A stretch of DNA of 28,621 nt. Source: Porticoccaceae bacterium UBA4026. Its GTDB lineage: Bacteria; Pseudomonadota; Gammaproteobacteria; Pseudomonadales; Porticoccaceae. The position numbers were made by a program, and so were the translations under genes. This document shows, in pieces, positions 16,628-24,137 of this stretch. The first letter of the stretch is position 1. Each line of letters starts with the position of its first letter. The DNA lies in NCBI GenBank assembly GCA_002382445.1, contig DGAQ01000043.1:16172-44792 (forward strand), written 5' to 3'. The notes under the pieces are model-generated. The model searched no databases and had not been told where the DNA came from. It worked only from the letters and a program-made list of their open reading frames with translations.

Positions 16628-17557
16628 TTAATGACTCATCAAGTCTTCAAATAAGTCAACACTATCTAGATTGTGTTGACGCAAGATATCCCGCAATCTT
16701 CCCAAACCATCCACCTGAATCTGCCTAACCCGCTCTCGCGTCAAACCTATCTCCAACCCAATCTGTTCCAACGTTGCTTCTTGGTGGTGCATTAAGCCAA
16801 ATCGTCGTATCAATACCTCTTTTTGTTTTAGGGGTAATTGCTCTAGCCATCCAACCAAGACCGACGCCAAATCATCGTTCTCCACCTTGCCCAGAGGCCC
16901 TAACTCACTATTATCAGGAATAGTATCAACCAGAGACCTCTCTTGGTCAGCATCCGGTGTATCAAAGGACGATGTCCGCTCGCTCAGGCTCAATATTTTG
17001 AGTACATCTTTAATGGGTTTACTAACCTCTTTCGCTATCTCCTCAGGCGTTGGATTATGATCCAGTTTTTGTGCCAATTTGCGCGATGCGCGCAAATAGA
17101 CATTTAATTCTTTAATAACGTGTACAGGCAATCTAACCGTGCGTGTTTGGTTCATGATGGCTCGCTCAATCGTTTGGCGAATCCACCAGGTAGCATAAGT
17201 TGAAAAACGATAACCCAACTCGGGATCAAACTTTTCGACCGCGCGCATCAAACCTAAGTTTCCCTCCTCAATTAGGTCTAGTAATTCCATACCACGATTA
17301 CGATAACGACGTGATATTTTCACTACTAAACGCAGGTTACTCTCGATCATTTTGTGACGCGATACCGTGCAACCCTTCTTTAATTTTCGGGTATAGGCCA
17401 CCTCTTCGGCAGCAGTTAATAAAGGGGAATAACCAATTTCTTTGAGGTAAATAGTCGTTGCATCGATGGCTCGAAGAGCTGGAATTTCATTTGAATTAAC
17501 CTTCGGGTCTTTAATAGCCCGTGTTTCAGGCCCACCCAGCACCACATCTTCGACCAT
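16628..17557 (-). CDS. rpoS: RNA polymerase sigma factor RpoS (sigma-38)
   Basis: This is the stationary-phase and general stress sigma factor. The 309-residue protein (E. coli 330) has a shortened N-terminus, then region 1.2 (DATTIYLKEIGYSPLLTAAEE, 32-52) and region 2 (NLRLVVKISRRYRNRGMELL to QTIERAIMNQTRTVRLPVHV, 74-147) with the -10-recognition helix FSTYATWWIRQTI. Region 3 and region 4 with its helix-turn-helix (TLEQIGLEIGLTRERVRQIQ, 262-281) follow. The IKELNVYL segment around K149 corresponds to the E. coli region around K173 that RssB recognises for ClpXP degradation, so regulated proteolysis is plausible. It follows nlpD, as in most gammaproteobacteria, with an 85-bp gap. AAAGGAG lies ten bases before the ATG, and a perfect terminator follows. 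Confidence 0.97.
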   Translation of the reverse strand: MVEDVVLGGPETRAIKDPKVNSNEIPALRAIDATTIYLKEIGYSPLLTAAEEVAYTRKLKKGCTVSRHKMIESNLRLVVKISRRYRNRGMELLDLIEEGNLGLMRAVEKFDPELGYRFSTYATWWIRQTIERAIMNQTRTVRLPVHVIKELNVYLRASRKLAQKLDHNPTPEEIAKEVSKPIKDVLKILSLSERTSSFDTPDADQERSLVDTIPDNSELGPLGKVENDDLASVLVGWLEQLPLKQKEVLIRRFGLMHHQEATLEQIGLEIGLTRERVRQIQVDGLGRLRDILRQHNLDSVDLFEDLMSH

Positions 17558-17642
17558 TTATTTGCAACTCCTTTGCAATTTATTTTTAATTAACAGCAAC
17601 TCTCCTTGTCGCCAACCTTATTTTTATACCCACTGGTCTCCA

Positions 17643-18506
17643 TTATTTAATATAATTCAACGGATTGACGGGATCCCCATCTTTTCTTATTTCAAAGTAC
17701 ATCATTCCTTCAAGGCCAAGCTTTGAAATTTCATCCTTATGCTGAACAGACTGCCCTACTTTAACCAGTAGCTTCTCGTTATTAGCATAGGCACTTAATA
17801 ACATATCACTATGCTTTATGATAATCAACTTTCCATAGCCACGCAGGCCCGAGCCCGCATAGACAACATTACCTGGAGCTGCGGCATGGACAGTCGAACC
17901 AGCAACTGATTTAACCTTGATTCCCTTTTGCAATTTAGCCGGGCTAAAGCTCTCTATAACCTCTCCTTTTACCGGCCATTTCCATTCTAAATTTTTACTG
18001 TAAGTGGGAGTTTCTGCTTTCGTTTGATTAACTGAAGTAAGTTTTTTGGATGTCTGTACCGGTTTACCCTGAGCGGTTTTAAGCGCATTTGTATCTAGGG
18101 TGATAATTTGACCAGGCTGCAATAAAAATGGCGATTCCAGCCTGTTAGCCAGAGCCAGCGCTTGGACTTCAACACCATACTCTGAGGCAATTGAAAATAA
18201 GGTATCCCCTTTGGAGACCCTATACTGTTTAATGGGACTCTGAATAGACTTGAGGTTGCCAACGATCAAGGATAAGGTTTGACCGGGAGTAATGAGGTAG
18301 GATCGATCAAGATTATTGGCTTGAGCGAGTATGTCTACTTTTAGATCGTAACGCCAAGCAATAGAGTAGAGTGTTTCTCCCACCTCGACCTGATGCGTTT
18401 TTATTCTAATACTCGGCGGTTGGGCGCGATCAATCACCGATGCCGGTGAACTAGAGCATCCAGCAATAATCAGTAAAAGCGATAACAATAGGGTAAGGTT
18501 TGTCAA
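17643..18506 (-). CDS. nlpD: NlpD-family lipoprotein: two LysM repeats plus degenerate LytM (M23) domain
   Basis: This envelope lipoprotein probably activates a periplasmic amidase (AmiC type) at the septum. The 287-residue protein has a lipoprotein signal ending IAGC, with C17 as the lipidated cysteine. Two LysM peptidoglycan-binding repeats follow (about 37-81 and 94-137), then a linker and a LytM domain at about 175-285. The metal ligands of active M23 peptidases are missing: KGIKV, SAYANN and MYFEI stand where HxGxD, YAH and LHFEI would be. It should therefore be an activator, not an enzyme. E. coli NlpD has a single LysM, so the second repeat is notable. The start is TTG with AAGGA seven bases upstream. 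It directly follows the PopT-like gene and precedes rpoS, whose promoter often lies inside nlpD. Confidence 0.93.
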   Translation of the reverse strand: MTNLTLLLSLLLIIAGCSSSPASVIDRAQPPSIRIKTHQVEVGETLYSIAWRYDLKVDILAQANNLDRSYLITPGQTLSLIVGNLKSIQSPIKQYRVSKGDTLFSIASEYGVEVQALALANRLESPFLLQPGQIITLDTNALKTAQGKPVQTSKKLTSVNQTKAETPTYSKNLEWKWPVKGEVIESFSPAKLQKGIKVKSVAGSTVHAAAPGNVVYAGSGLRGYGKLIIIKHSDMLLSAYANNEKLLVKVGQSVQHKDEISKLGLEGMMYFEIRKDGDPVNPLNYIK

Positions 18507-18516
18507 AACAATATCC

Positions 18517-19443
18517 TTAACTAGCAGGATTAGATTTAATTTTACCTGCGTATTCCAAAACCAATACGAGAGCCAGTCCTAGAATAAATGTCGCGAGGCA
18601 AATCAATGTTTGTGGATCTTGACCAACAATGACAGAAAACTGATGGGGTAGCAGGTTACTGGTAGATTGAACTATACCCTGAGCCGAATCAACAACCTGT
18701 TTCCATGGCCAAATTACATTAAGACTACCCACTAGAAAACCGCACATGACCGCAATGACTCGGTCTTGAAAATAAGCTAGCAGCCAAGAAAGCAATCGAC
18801 TAAACAGCATTAGACCTATAAGACCGCCACTTGCAAAGACGACTAGTATATCAACCTGGAAGTTAGCTATGGCTCCAATAAACACAGGATACAGACCTAA
18901 TAGAACAAGGATAAACGATCCTGAAATGCCGGGTAGAATCATCGCACAAAGCGCTAGGGATCCCGCGAAAAACATAGTGGTGAGATTTCCTTCTAGGACA
19001 ATCGGAGGCGCTATTGAAATACCGTAAGCAATAGCACTGCCGATAACAAAGTAAATTTTTTCTAAGCCCCCAGATAGCGGGTGCAGGCGCAAAAGATAGA
19101 TCACCGAGCCGACAATCAAGCCAGTAAAAAATGCCCATAGCGGCAAGGGATATGCATCCAGCAAATAATGCATAACTCGCGCGAGAGAAAACAGGCTAGT
19201 CAGTATGCCCCCAAGTAGAACTATGATGAATGTACCATTAATATGTTCCCATGCGGCCAGTAAGCCTTGGTGCCTGATAATGCTAAAAACTTGCAAATTG
19301 ATGGACTTAATCGTGTTAATCAATTCTGAGTAGATGCCGCTAATAAACGCGATAGTGCCACCAGATACCCCGGGGACGACGTCCGCCGCTCCCATAGCTA
19401 ACCCCTTAACGAACAACACAACATGGTGACGCCAGTTACTCAT
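18517..19443 (-). CDS. DUF368 membrane protein, PopT-like polyprenyl-phosphate transporter
   Basis: A 308-residue polytopic inner-membrane protein with about eight to nine hydrophobic segments. The DUF368 signatures are the twin motifs GAADVVPGVSGGTIAFISGIY near the N-terminus and CAMILPGISGSFILVLLGLY in the middle, which suggest an internal repeat. DUF368 proteins have been reported to recycle undecaprenyl phosphate across the cytoplasmic membrane (PopT family), feeding peptidoglycan and glycan lipid synthesis. The function here is by family membership only. The ATG at 19443 has AAAGGA six bases upstream, overlapping the pcm stop; the frame is open to 19476 but that start has no such support. 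It sits between pcm and nlpD, a place it does not occupy in E. coli or P. aeruginosa. Confidence 0.9.
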   Translation of the reverse strand: MSNWRHHVVLFVKGLAMGAADVVPGVSGGTIAFISGIYSELINTIKSINLQVFSIIRHQGLLAAWEHINGTFIIVLLGGILTSLFSLARVMHYLLDAYPLPLWAFFTGLIVGSVIYLLRLHPLSGGLEKIYFVIGSAIAYGISIAPPIVLEGNLTTMFFAGSLALCAMILPGISGSFILVLLGLYPVFIGAIANFQVDILVVFASGGLIGLMLFSRLLSWLLAYFQDRVIAVMCGFLVGSLNVIWPWKQVVDSAQGIVQSTSNLLPHQFSVIVGQDPQTLICLATFILGLALVLVLEYAGKIKSNPAS

Positions 19444-19453
19444 AGCACATCCT

Positions 19454-20131
19454 TTATAGACTGCGAGCCAAACCACTTAAGAGCGGAACAAACTTTACCT
19501 TTTCAATAATTTCTTCATCAAATTCAGTCGAATCACCAAGACGCCTAACGACACGTAAATTTTGAGTATCACCAATGCCAACGGGAATGACTAACACGCC
19601 ATCTGGGGCCAGCTGCTCAAGTAGCCCATGAGGAATCGATTGAGGTGCGGCAGTAGTAATAATGCCATTGTAAAGCGCATGTTTCTCCCAACCAAAACAG
19701 CCATCAGAGAGATCTGCCGTAATATTATTAAGTCGAAGCTTTCTAAACCGCTCCTTAGCTTTTTTTAATAATGGTTCAATTCGTTCAACGGTATAAACCT
19801 CATCCACTAATTGAGCCAAAATAGTGGCTTGATAACCTGATCCAGTGCCGACTTCCAGAACTTTTTTAAGTCGGCCTGCAGAGACTAAAATTTGTGTCAT
19901 TCTGGCGACAATGTAGGGTTGAGACAATGTTTGTGAAAACCCAATCGGTAACGCCGTATCCTCATAAGCGCGGTGCGCCAAGGCCTCGTCTAAAAATATA
20001 TGTCGAGGGGTCATACGCATAACATCCAAAACTCGCTGATCTGTGATGCCCCGCTCCATCAATCGATTAATTAAGCGCTCTCGAGTTCTCTGAGAGGTCA
20101 TTCCAATACCCGCTAAATCAATCGAATTCAC
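19454..20131 (-). CDS. pcm: Protein-L-isoaspartate(D-aspartate) O-methyltransferase
   Basis: Pcm repairs aged proteins by methylating isoaspartyl residues with S-adenosylmethionine in the cytoplasm. The 225-residue product has the N-terminal family block MTSQRTRERLINRLMERGI (from residue 11), TPRHIFLDEALAHRAYEDTALPIGFSQTLSQP near 41-72, and SAM motif I (VLEVGTGSGYQATILAQL, 91-108). The start chosen is GTG with TAGGAGAGG just upstream, which adds ten residues before the usual MTSQRTRERL. The ATG at residue 11 is a possible alternative without a good Shine-Dalgarno. In Pseudomonas it lies between surE and nlpD; here surE is absent upstream and a DUF368 gene lies downstream. It shares a stress and stationary-phase context with rpoS. 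Confidence 0.96.
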   Translation of the reverse strand: MNSIDLAGIGMTSQRTRERLINRLMERGITDQRVLDVMRMTPRHIFLDEALAHRAYEDTALPIGFSQTLSQPYIVARMTQILVSAGRLKKVLEVGTGSGYQATILAQLVDEVYTVERIEPLLKKAKERFRKLRLNNITADLSDGCFGWEKHALYNGIITTAAPQSIPHGLLEQLAPDGVLVIPVGIGDTQNLRVVRRLGDSTEFDEEIIEKVKFVPLLSGLARSL

Positions 20132-20210
20132 ACGCCTCTCCTACGCTAAAACACACTGAGCACGACCACAAAATAACTGTGACATCATAACTAATCTTTT
20201 TGCCAATATA

Positions 20211-21176
20211 TCATACGGGAGGTTCAGTTGGGCGGTATAATTCAGCGATTTCCCGCAATAAGACCGTCGCATAACAACCCTTAGGCAGACTAAATTGCAA
20301 CTTTAATTGATCCCTTTCAATCCAGTCGCTTACTATGTTTTCGGGTCGCACCAAAACACTTCGACGTTGCTGTGTTAAACCAGCGTGTTCAAGTGCATAG
20401 CACCAATCATGCCAAGGTGCCAAAACGTGACTTTCCATTTCACCAATCACCCCGCCAACCGGCGATCGTCCTCGCCCCCACAGAGGTCCAGTGTCTCCGC
20501 CTTCTGAAGTCTGGTACAGCTGATTTTCGCTGATCCGTTTTTCAACGACTAGGTTAAATAGCCAGGAACGAGCGGCAGACAGATATAAACCAGTTCCATG
20601 CCGATTCCCTTTCAGCTTGTCCGCACTGATTAATGCTTGAGCCTCTCGAAGATTATTGCCTTGGTGACCGAAGCGTTGCTCGCCAAAATAATTAGGCATC
20701 CCGCATTTCTGTATTACATTTAAGCGATCTTGCAGAGCTGTCGCATCCACAGAGAAATCACGCAAAATAATCTGGAATTTATTGCCCTGGTGCATCCCCC
20801 TTCGTAGCTTCTTAGTATGCCTAGCAGCGCTTACGATCTGGAAATCATCATGTTTCAAGCAGCTTAAATCTAGATCGCGTCCTGGTAGGTATAGACTGAA
20901 CCATTGACTGGTCACGGCGAACCGATCTTTGAGGCCACAGAAACCCACATCATTGCGCTTTACGCCTGCTAGTTTCGCTAGTAAGCGTGCCACCCAAGTG
21001 GTATTTTGGTCTCGCTTGCTGATGTTTAGCCATAAATGCTCACCCTCACCGGAGGGTTTAAGATCCATGATTTCATCTACTATAAAATCCTCTGGCCGAC
21101 TTCGGAATAAGGCAGATGCTAACGGCTTACCGTGCAGATAAGGGAGTCGATTGAAATTGAAATGGTCAGTTTTAAT
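20211..21176 (-). CDS. truD: tRNA pseudouridine(13) synthase TruD, lacking a standard start codon
   Basis: TruD isomerises U13 of tRNA(Glu) to pseudouridine. The catalytic aspartate sits in GFCGLKDRFAVTSQW (D48 counted from the ATG at 21068, D84 in the extended protein; E. coli D80). Other family blocks are PNYFGEQRFGHQGNN, LSAARSWLFN and LPKGCYATVLLRE. The first ATG is at 21068, but the frame continues upstream with unmistakable TruD N-terminus (NFNRLPYLHGKPLASALFRS, then RPEDFIVDE) until a TGA at 21180-21182. No ATG, GTG or TTG exists in that extension. The best-placed candidate is ATT at 21174-21176, giving 321 residues. CTG at 21135-21137 is another. The segment between LSAARSWLFN and GPLWGRG is also about 30-40 residues shorter than I recall for the family. 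It may be a divergent working enzyme, or one with a lost start. Confidence 0.85.
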   Translation of the reverse strand: MKTDHFNFNRLPYLHGKPLASALFRSRPEDFIVDEIMDLKPSGEGEHLWLNISKRDQNTTWVARLLAKLAGVKRNDVGFCGLKDRFAVTSQWFSLYLPGRDLDLSCLKHDDFQIVSAARHTKKLRRGMHQGNKFQIILRDFSVDATALQDRLNVIQKCGMPNYFGEQRFGHQGNNLREAQALISADKLKGNRHGTGLYLSAARSWLFNLVVEKRISENQLYQTSEGGDTGPLWGRGRSPVGGVIGEMESHVLAPWHDWCYALEHAGLTQQRRSVLVRPENIVSDWIERDQLKLQFSLPKGCYATVLLREIAELYRPTEPPV

Positions 21177-21197
21177 AAGTCACTGTCGCCCGTAAAA

Positions 21198-21677
21198 TCA
21201 AGCGCCTGAGGGCATTAGGAGAGCCGCAGCATAGCAGGCTATACCTTCTTCACGTCCAGTGAAACCGAGCCTTTCAGTCGTGGTTGCCTTAATGTTTATT
21301 TGTCCAATATCACAACCTACAACAGTCGAAATTTTCAATTTCATTGCTTCTAAATAAGGCGCCATTTTAGGGCTCTCAGCCACTATTGTAAGATCCGCAT
21401 TACCCAAGGAGTAACCTTGCACGGACATCATCTCGACAACCACAGCCAATAATTCTAAGCTATCACTACCACGATATTGCTCATCCGTATCGGGAAAATG
21501 ATGGCCAATATCACCCAGGCCTAGGCCGCCAAGAAGAGCGTCAATCAAGGCATGAACAAGCACATCACCATCTGAGTGAGCCACAAATGCTCGGTCAAAA
21601 GGAATCTTCACGCCACCCAAAATCAATCCATCGCCCGATCCAAAGGCGTGTACATCATAACCCTGCCCTATGCGCAT
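21198..21677 (-). CDS. ispF: 2-C-methyl-D-erythritol 2,4-cyclodiphosphate synthase
   Basis: IspF converts CDP-methylerythritol 2-phosphate to the cyclic diphosphate in the MEP isoprenoid pathway and acts as a trimer. The 159-residue protein is of normal length. The zinc ligands D8 and H10 are in MRIGQGYDVHAF and H42 is in DGDVLVHALIDALLGGLGLGDIGHHFPDTD. The C-terminal TTTERLGFTGREEGIACYA holds the CDP-binding signature. Its ATG overlaps the 3' end of ispD by ten bases, so IspD and IspF, two enzymes of the same pathway, are translationally coupled. Neither is fused, as they are in alphaproteobacteria. truD follows. Confidence 0.97.
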   Translation of the reverse strand: MRIGQGYDVHAFGSGDGLILGGVKIPFDRAFVAHSDGDVLVHALIDALLGGLGLGDIGHHFPDTDEQYRGSDSLELLAVVVEMMSVQGYSLGNADLTIVAESPKMAPYLEAMKLKISTVVGCDIGQINIKATTTERLGFTGREEGIACYAAALLMPSGA

Positions 21678-22387
21678 GCCTGTCTCTCCTGATCTTGCAA
21701 AATTGCTTCAGCGATCATTAGGTCTTCACGACGAGTAATTTTTATATTGTCCTGCCGACCTTCAATGGCGACCGCCTGCTTACCCATATATTCAATCGCC
21801 GAGGCCTCATCGGTAGGCTCTAAATGATTGTCGAGCATTTCCTGAATAGCTTCTCTCAATAGGCCGACTCTAAACATTTGTGGTGTTTGCGCTATCCTAT
21901 ACTGAGTTCTATCAACAGTTTTAGTGACATTGTTATCGCTCGTCACTAGTTTTAAGGTTTCATTAATGGGCGCCGCAAGAAAGCCGCCGACAGGATGCTC
22001 TCGTAAATTATCTATCAGCTTATTAATATCCAGGCTAGTTATGCAGGGTCTCGCCATATCATGAACCAAAACCCAATCATCAGGGCTGGCATCCTGCTGT
22101 ATAGCCACCAAGCCATTTAGCACAGATCTAGCGCGCGTTTCACCGCCTGGAATCAGCTGCACTCTGGGGTTTCTGGTGGCCCTCACTCGAGACCAATAGC
22201 CCGAACTGGGGTCGCAGGGCGCGACGATACGCTTAATTGAATTGATGTCTATGAGCCGGGACAGTGTGTGCTGCGCGACCAACTCTCCATGTAGATGATG
22301 AAACTGTTTTGGAATGTCTGCTGAAAATCGCCGACCAACTCCTGCTGCGGGAACAATAGCCCAATAATTTGGCGACGGTTTTATCAT
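21668..22387 (-). CDS. ispD: 2-C-methyl-D-erythritol 4-phosphate cytidylyltransferase
   Basis: IspD joins CTP with methylerythritol 4-phosphate in the MEP pathway. The 239-residue protein (E. coli 236) has the nucleotide-binding start IVPAAGVGRRFSADIPKQF with R20 and K27, matching the E. coli catalytic Arg20 and Lys27. VLVHDMARPCI holds the metal/CTP loop, and a C-terminal NIKITRREDLMIAEAIL is typical. The ATG overlaps the ftsB stop by four bases and the 3' end overlaps ispF. CTP for this reaction comes from PyrG, encoded in the same strand block. Confidence 0.97.
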   Translation of the reverse strand: MIKPSPNYWAIVPAAGVGRRFSADIPKQFHHLHGELVAQHTLSRLIDINSIKRIVAPCDPSSGYWSRVRATRNPRVQLIPGGETRARSVLNGLVAIQQDASPDDWVLVHDMARPCITSLDINKLIDNLREHPVGGFLAAPINETLKLVTSDNNVTKTVDRTQYRIAQTPQMFRVGLLREAIQEMLDNHLEPTDEASAIEYMGKQAVAIEGRQDNIKITRREDLMIAEAILQDQERQACA

Positions 22388-22704
22388 GGCGAAGCAACCT
22401 CTTTAGTATTAATCTGTCTCGGGCCGACAGTCTCTTGATCCGTGACCAAATAAAACACTTCGCCGCCCTTTATCATTCCCAGATCTTTTCGTGCTTTTGC
22501 CTCAATTGAGTCAAGGTTTGTTTTTAAGCTTTCTACCTCTTTAGCAATAAAAGCATTGCGCTCTCGCAGCTGTATATTGACTCGCCGTTGGTCTTCCAGC
22601 TGGTTGTCCAATTCAGCTTTGTGCGCCAAACTTCCCTCGCCAACCCATAATCGAGTTTGCAAACCCAATAAGAGAATCAAGAGTACTATCAGTAACCAAC
22701 GCAT
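22384..22704 (-). CDS. ftsB: Cell division protein FtsB
   Basis: FtsB is a bitopic divisome protein that forms a coiled-coil complex with FtsL and FtsQ and helps activate FtsWI. The 106-residue product begins with one transmembrane helix (residues about 1-20, MRWLLIVLLILLLGLQTRLW). A periplasmic coiled coil rich in Leu, Arg, Gln and Glu follows (about 30-72), and then the family motif KARKDLGMIKGGEVFYLV. Its place between eno and ispD is the classic one for ftsB. The gap to eno is 41 bp and it overlaps ispD by four bases. Confidence 0.95.
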   Translation of the reverse strand: MRWLLIVLLILLLGLQTRLWVGEGSLAHKAELDNQLEDQRRVNIQLRERNAFIAKEVESLKTNLDSIEAKARKDLGMIKGGEVFYLVTDQETVGPRQINTKEVASP

Positions 22705-22745
22705 ATTGTCATTCTATTCTATTCAACGACGGTCAAGTGAGAGGC

Positions 22746-24038
22746 CTATGCTTTAAATTCGGCGCGACCATTGTAAGGCGCAACAATATTTCCCAGCTCA
22801 GCCTCAATCCTCAGTAATCGATTATATTTGGCCACCCGATCAGATCGACATAAGGATCCCGTCTTAATCTGTCCCGCTGCAGTAGCCACGGCCAAGTCCG
22901 CAATAGTTGTATCTTCAGTCTCGCCAGAGCGATGAGAAATGACAACGCTATAACCAGCCTGCTTTGCCATTGCAATGGCATCTAAGGTCTCAGTCAGGGT
23001 ACCAATTTGATTGAATTTGATCAAAATAGAATTGGCAACGCCCATCTTAATGCCACGGCTTAAAATCTTGGTGTTGGTCACAAACAAATCATCCCCCACT
23101 AACTGAACTCGGTCTCCAAGCTTTTCAGTTTGATACTTCCAACCATCCCAATCAGATTCATCTTGGCCATCTTCGATAGAAATAATAGGATACTGGTCGC
23201 ATAAGTCTGCTAAGAAATCACTGAACCCCTCTGCACTGTACACCTTACCTTCACCGGAGAGATCATACTGTCCGTTTTTATAAAACTCTGAAGCAGCACA
23301 ATCCAGCGCCAGGGTCACATCAGTACCCAAAATATAACCAGCAGCCTGTGTCGCCTCTTTAATCACTGCCAACGCTTCTGCATTGGACGATAAATTCGGC
23401 GCAAATCCTCCCTCATCTCCTACGGCCGTGCTCAATCCCTTAACACTAAGCACCTTTTTTAAAGAATGAAATATCTCAGCTCCAATTTGCAGCGCTTCGG
23501 AAAAACTCTGTGCAGACACTGGTTGGATCATAAACTCCTGAATATCAACATTATTGTCAGCATGCTCACCGCCATTAATAATGTTCATCATTGGCACCGG
23601 CATACTATAAACACCAGGTGTACCATTTAATTCCGCGATATGAGCATAAAGTGGCATCTTTTTATCTAACGCTGCAGCTTTTGCTGCCGCCAAAGAGACA
23701 GCCAAAATCGCATTGGCACCCAACACCGCTTTGTTTTCTGTCCCATCAGCAGCAATCATTGCACTATCAAGCCTACGTTGATCACTTGCAGATGTCCCCA
23801 CTAGCAAGTCTTTGATAGTGGTATTAATATTATTAACTGCGATCAATACGCCCTTCCCGAGGTAACGACCTTTGTCGCCATCTCGTAATTCCAGCGCTTC
23901 TCTTGATCCGGTAGATGCTCCAGAAGGTGAGCAAGCGGTTCCTACAATGCCATTTTCCAATATTACATCTGCCTGCACGGTGGGGTTTCCCCTTGAGTCC
24001 AATATCTCAAAGGCACGAATGTCTGCAATATTACTCAT
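22746..24038 (-). CDS. eno: Enolase
   Basis: Enolase interconverts 2-phosphoglycerate and phosphoenolpyruvate in glycolysis. In many gammaproteobacteria it is also part of the RNA degradosome. The 430-residue protein (E. coli 432) has ASTGSREALELRDGD near 41-55, the catalytic pair E209 (VGDEGGFAPNL) and K341 (ILIKFNQIGTLTET), and the magnesium ligands D246, E289 and D316. The ATG has GGAGAT upstream. It lies downstream of kdsA with a 99-bp gap that contains a 7-bp hairpin, so it may have its own promoter or an attenuated read-through. Confidence 0.98.
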   Translation of the reverse strand: MSNIADIRAFEILDSRGNPTVQADVILENGIVGTACSPSGASTGSREALELRDGDKGRYLGKGVLIAVNNINTTIKDLLVGTSASDQRRLDSAMIAADGTENKAVLGANAILAVSLAAAKAAALDKKMPLYAHIAELNGTPGVYSMPVPMMNIINGGEHADNNVDIQEFMIQPVSAQSFSEALQIGAEIFHSLKKVLSVKGLSTAVGDEGGFAPNLSSNAEALAVIKEATQAAGYILGTDVTLALDCAASEFYKNGQYDLSGEGKVYSAEGFSDFLADLCDQYPIISIEDGQDESDWDGWKYQTEKLGDRVQLVGDDLFVTNTKILSRGIKMGVANSILIKFNQIGTLTETLDAIAMAKQAGYSVVISHRSGETEDTTIADLAVATAAGQIKTGSLCRSDRVAKYNRLLRIEAELGNIVAPYNGRAEFKA

Positions 24039-24065
24039 AGGCTTGGATCTCCATAAGGGGTGATT

Positions 24066-24084
24066 AGACTCCCGTCAGGAGTCT
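24066..24084. other. Small inverted repeat between kdsA and eno
   Basis: AGACTCC-CGTCA-GGAGTCT is a 7-bp perfect stem with a 5-base loop, lying 28 bp before the eno start and about 54 bp after the kdsA stop. In the minus-strand direction it is followed by AATCACC, not a T-run, so it is a weak terminator candidate at best. It could act as an attenuator or a leader hairpin for eno. Confidence 0.35.
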
Positions 24085-24137
24085 TTCAAAGTCATTTCTG
24101 GCATCTTTGCAGTTGCCGGCTGTTTATCAGCAAAGGT

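Noticed and set aside
19444..19476. Longer N-terminus for the DUF368 gene
   Set aside because: It would run into pcm; the ATG at 19443 has AAAGGA at ideal spacing and gives the usual family N-terminus.
20132..20210. surE remnant between truD and pcm
   Set aside because: The gap is only 79 bp and reads as leader sequence with the pcm Shine-Dalgarno; no SurE motif is visible in any frame.
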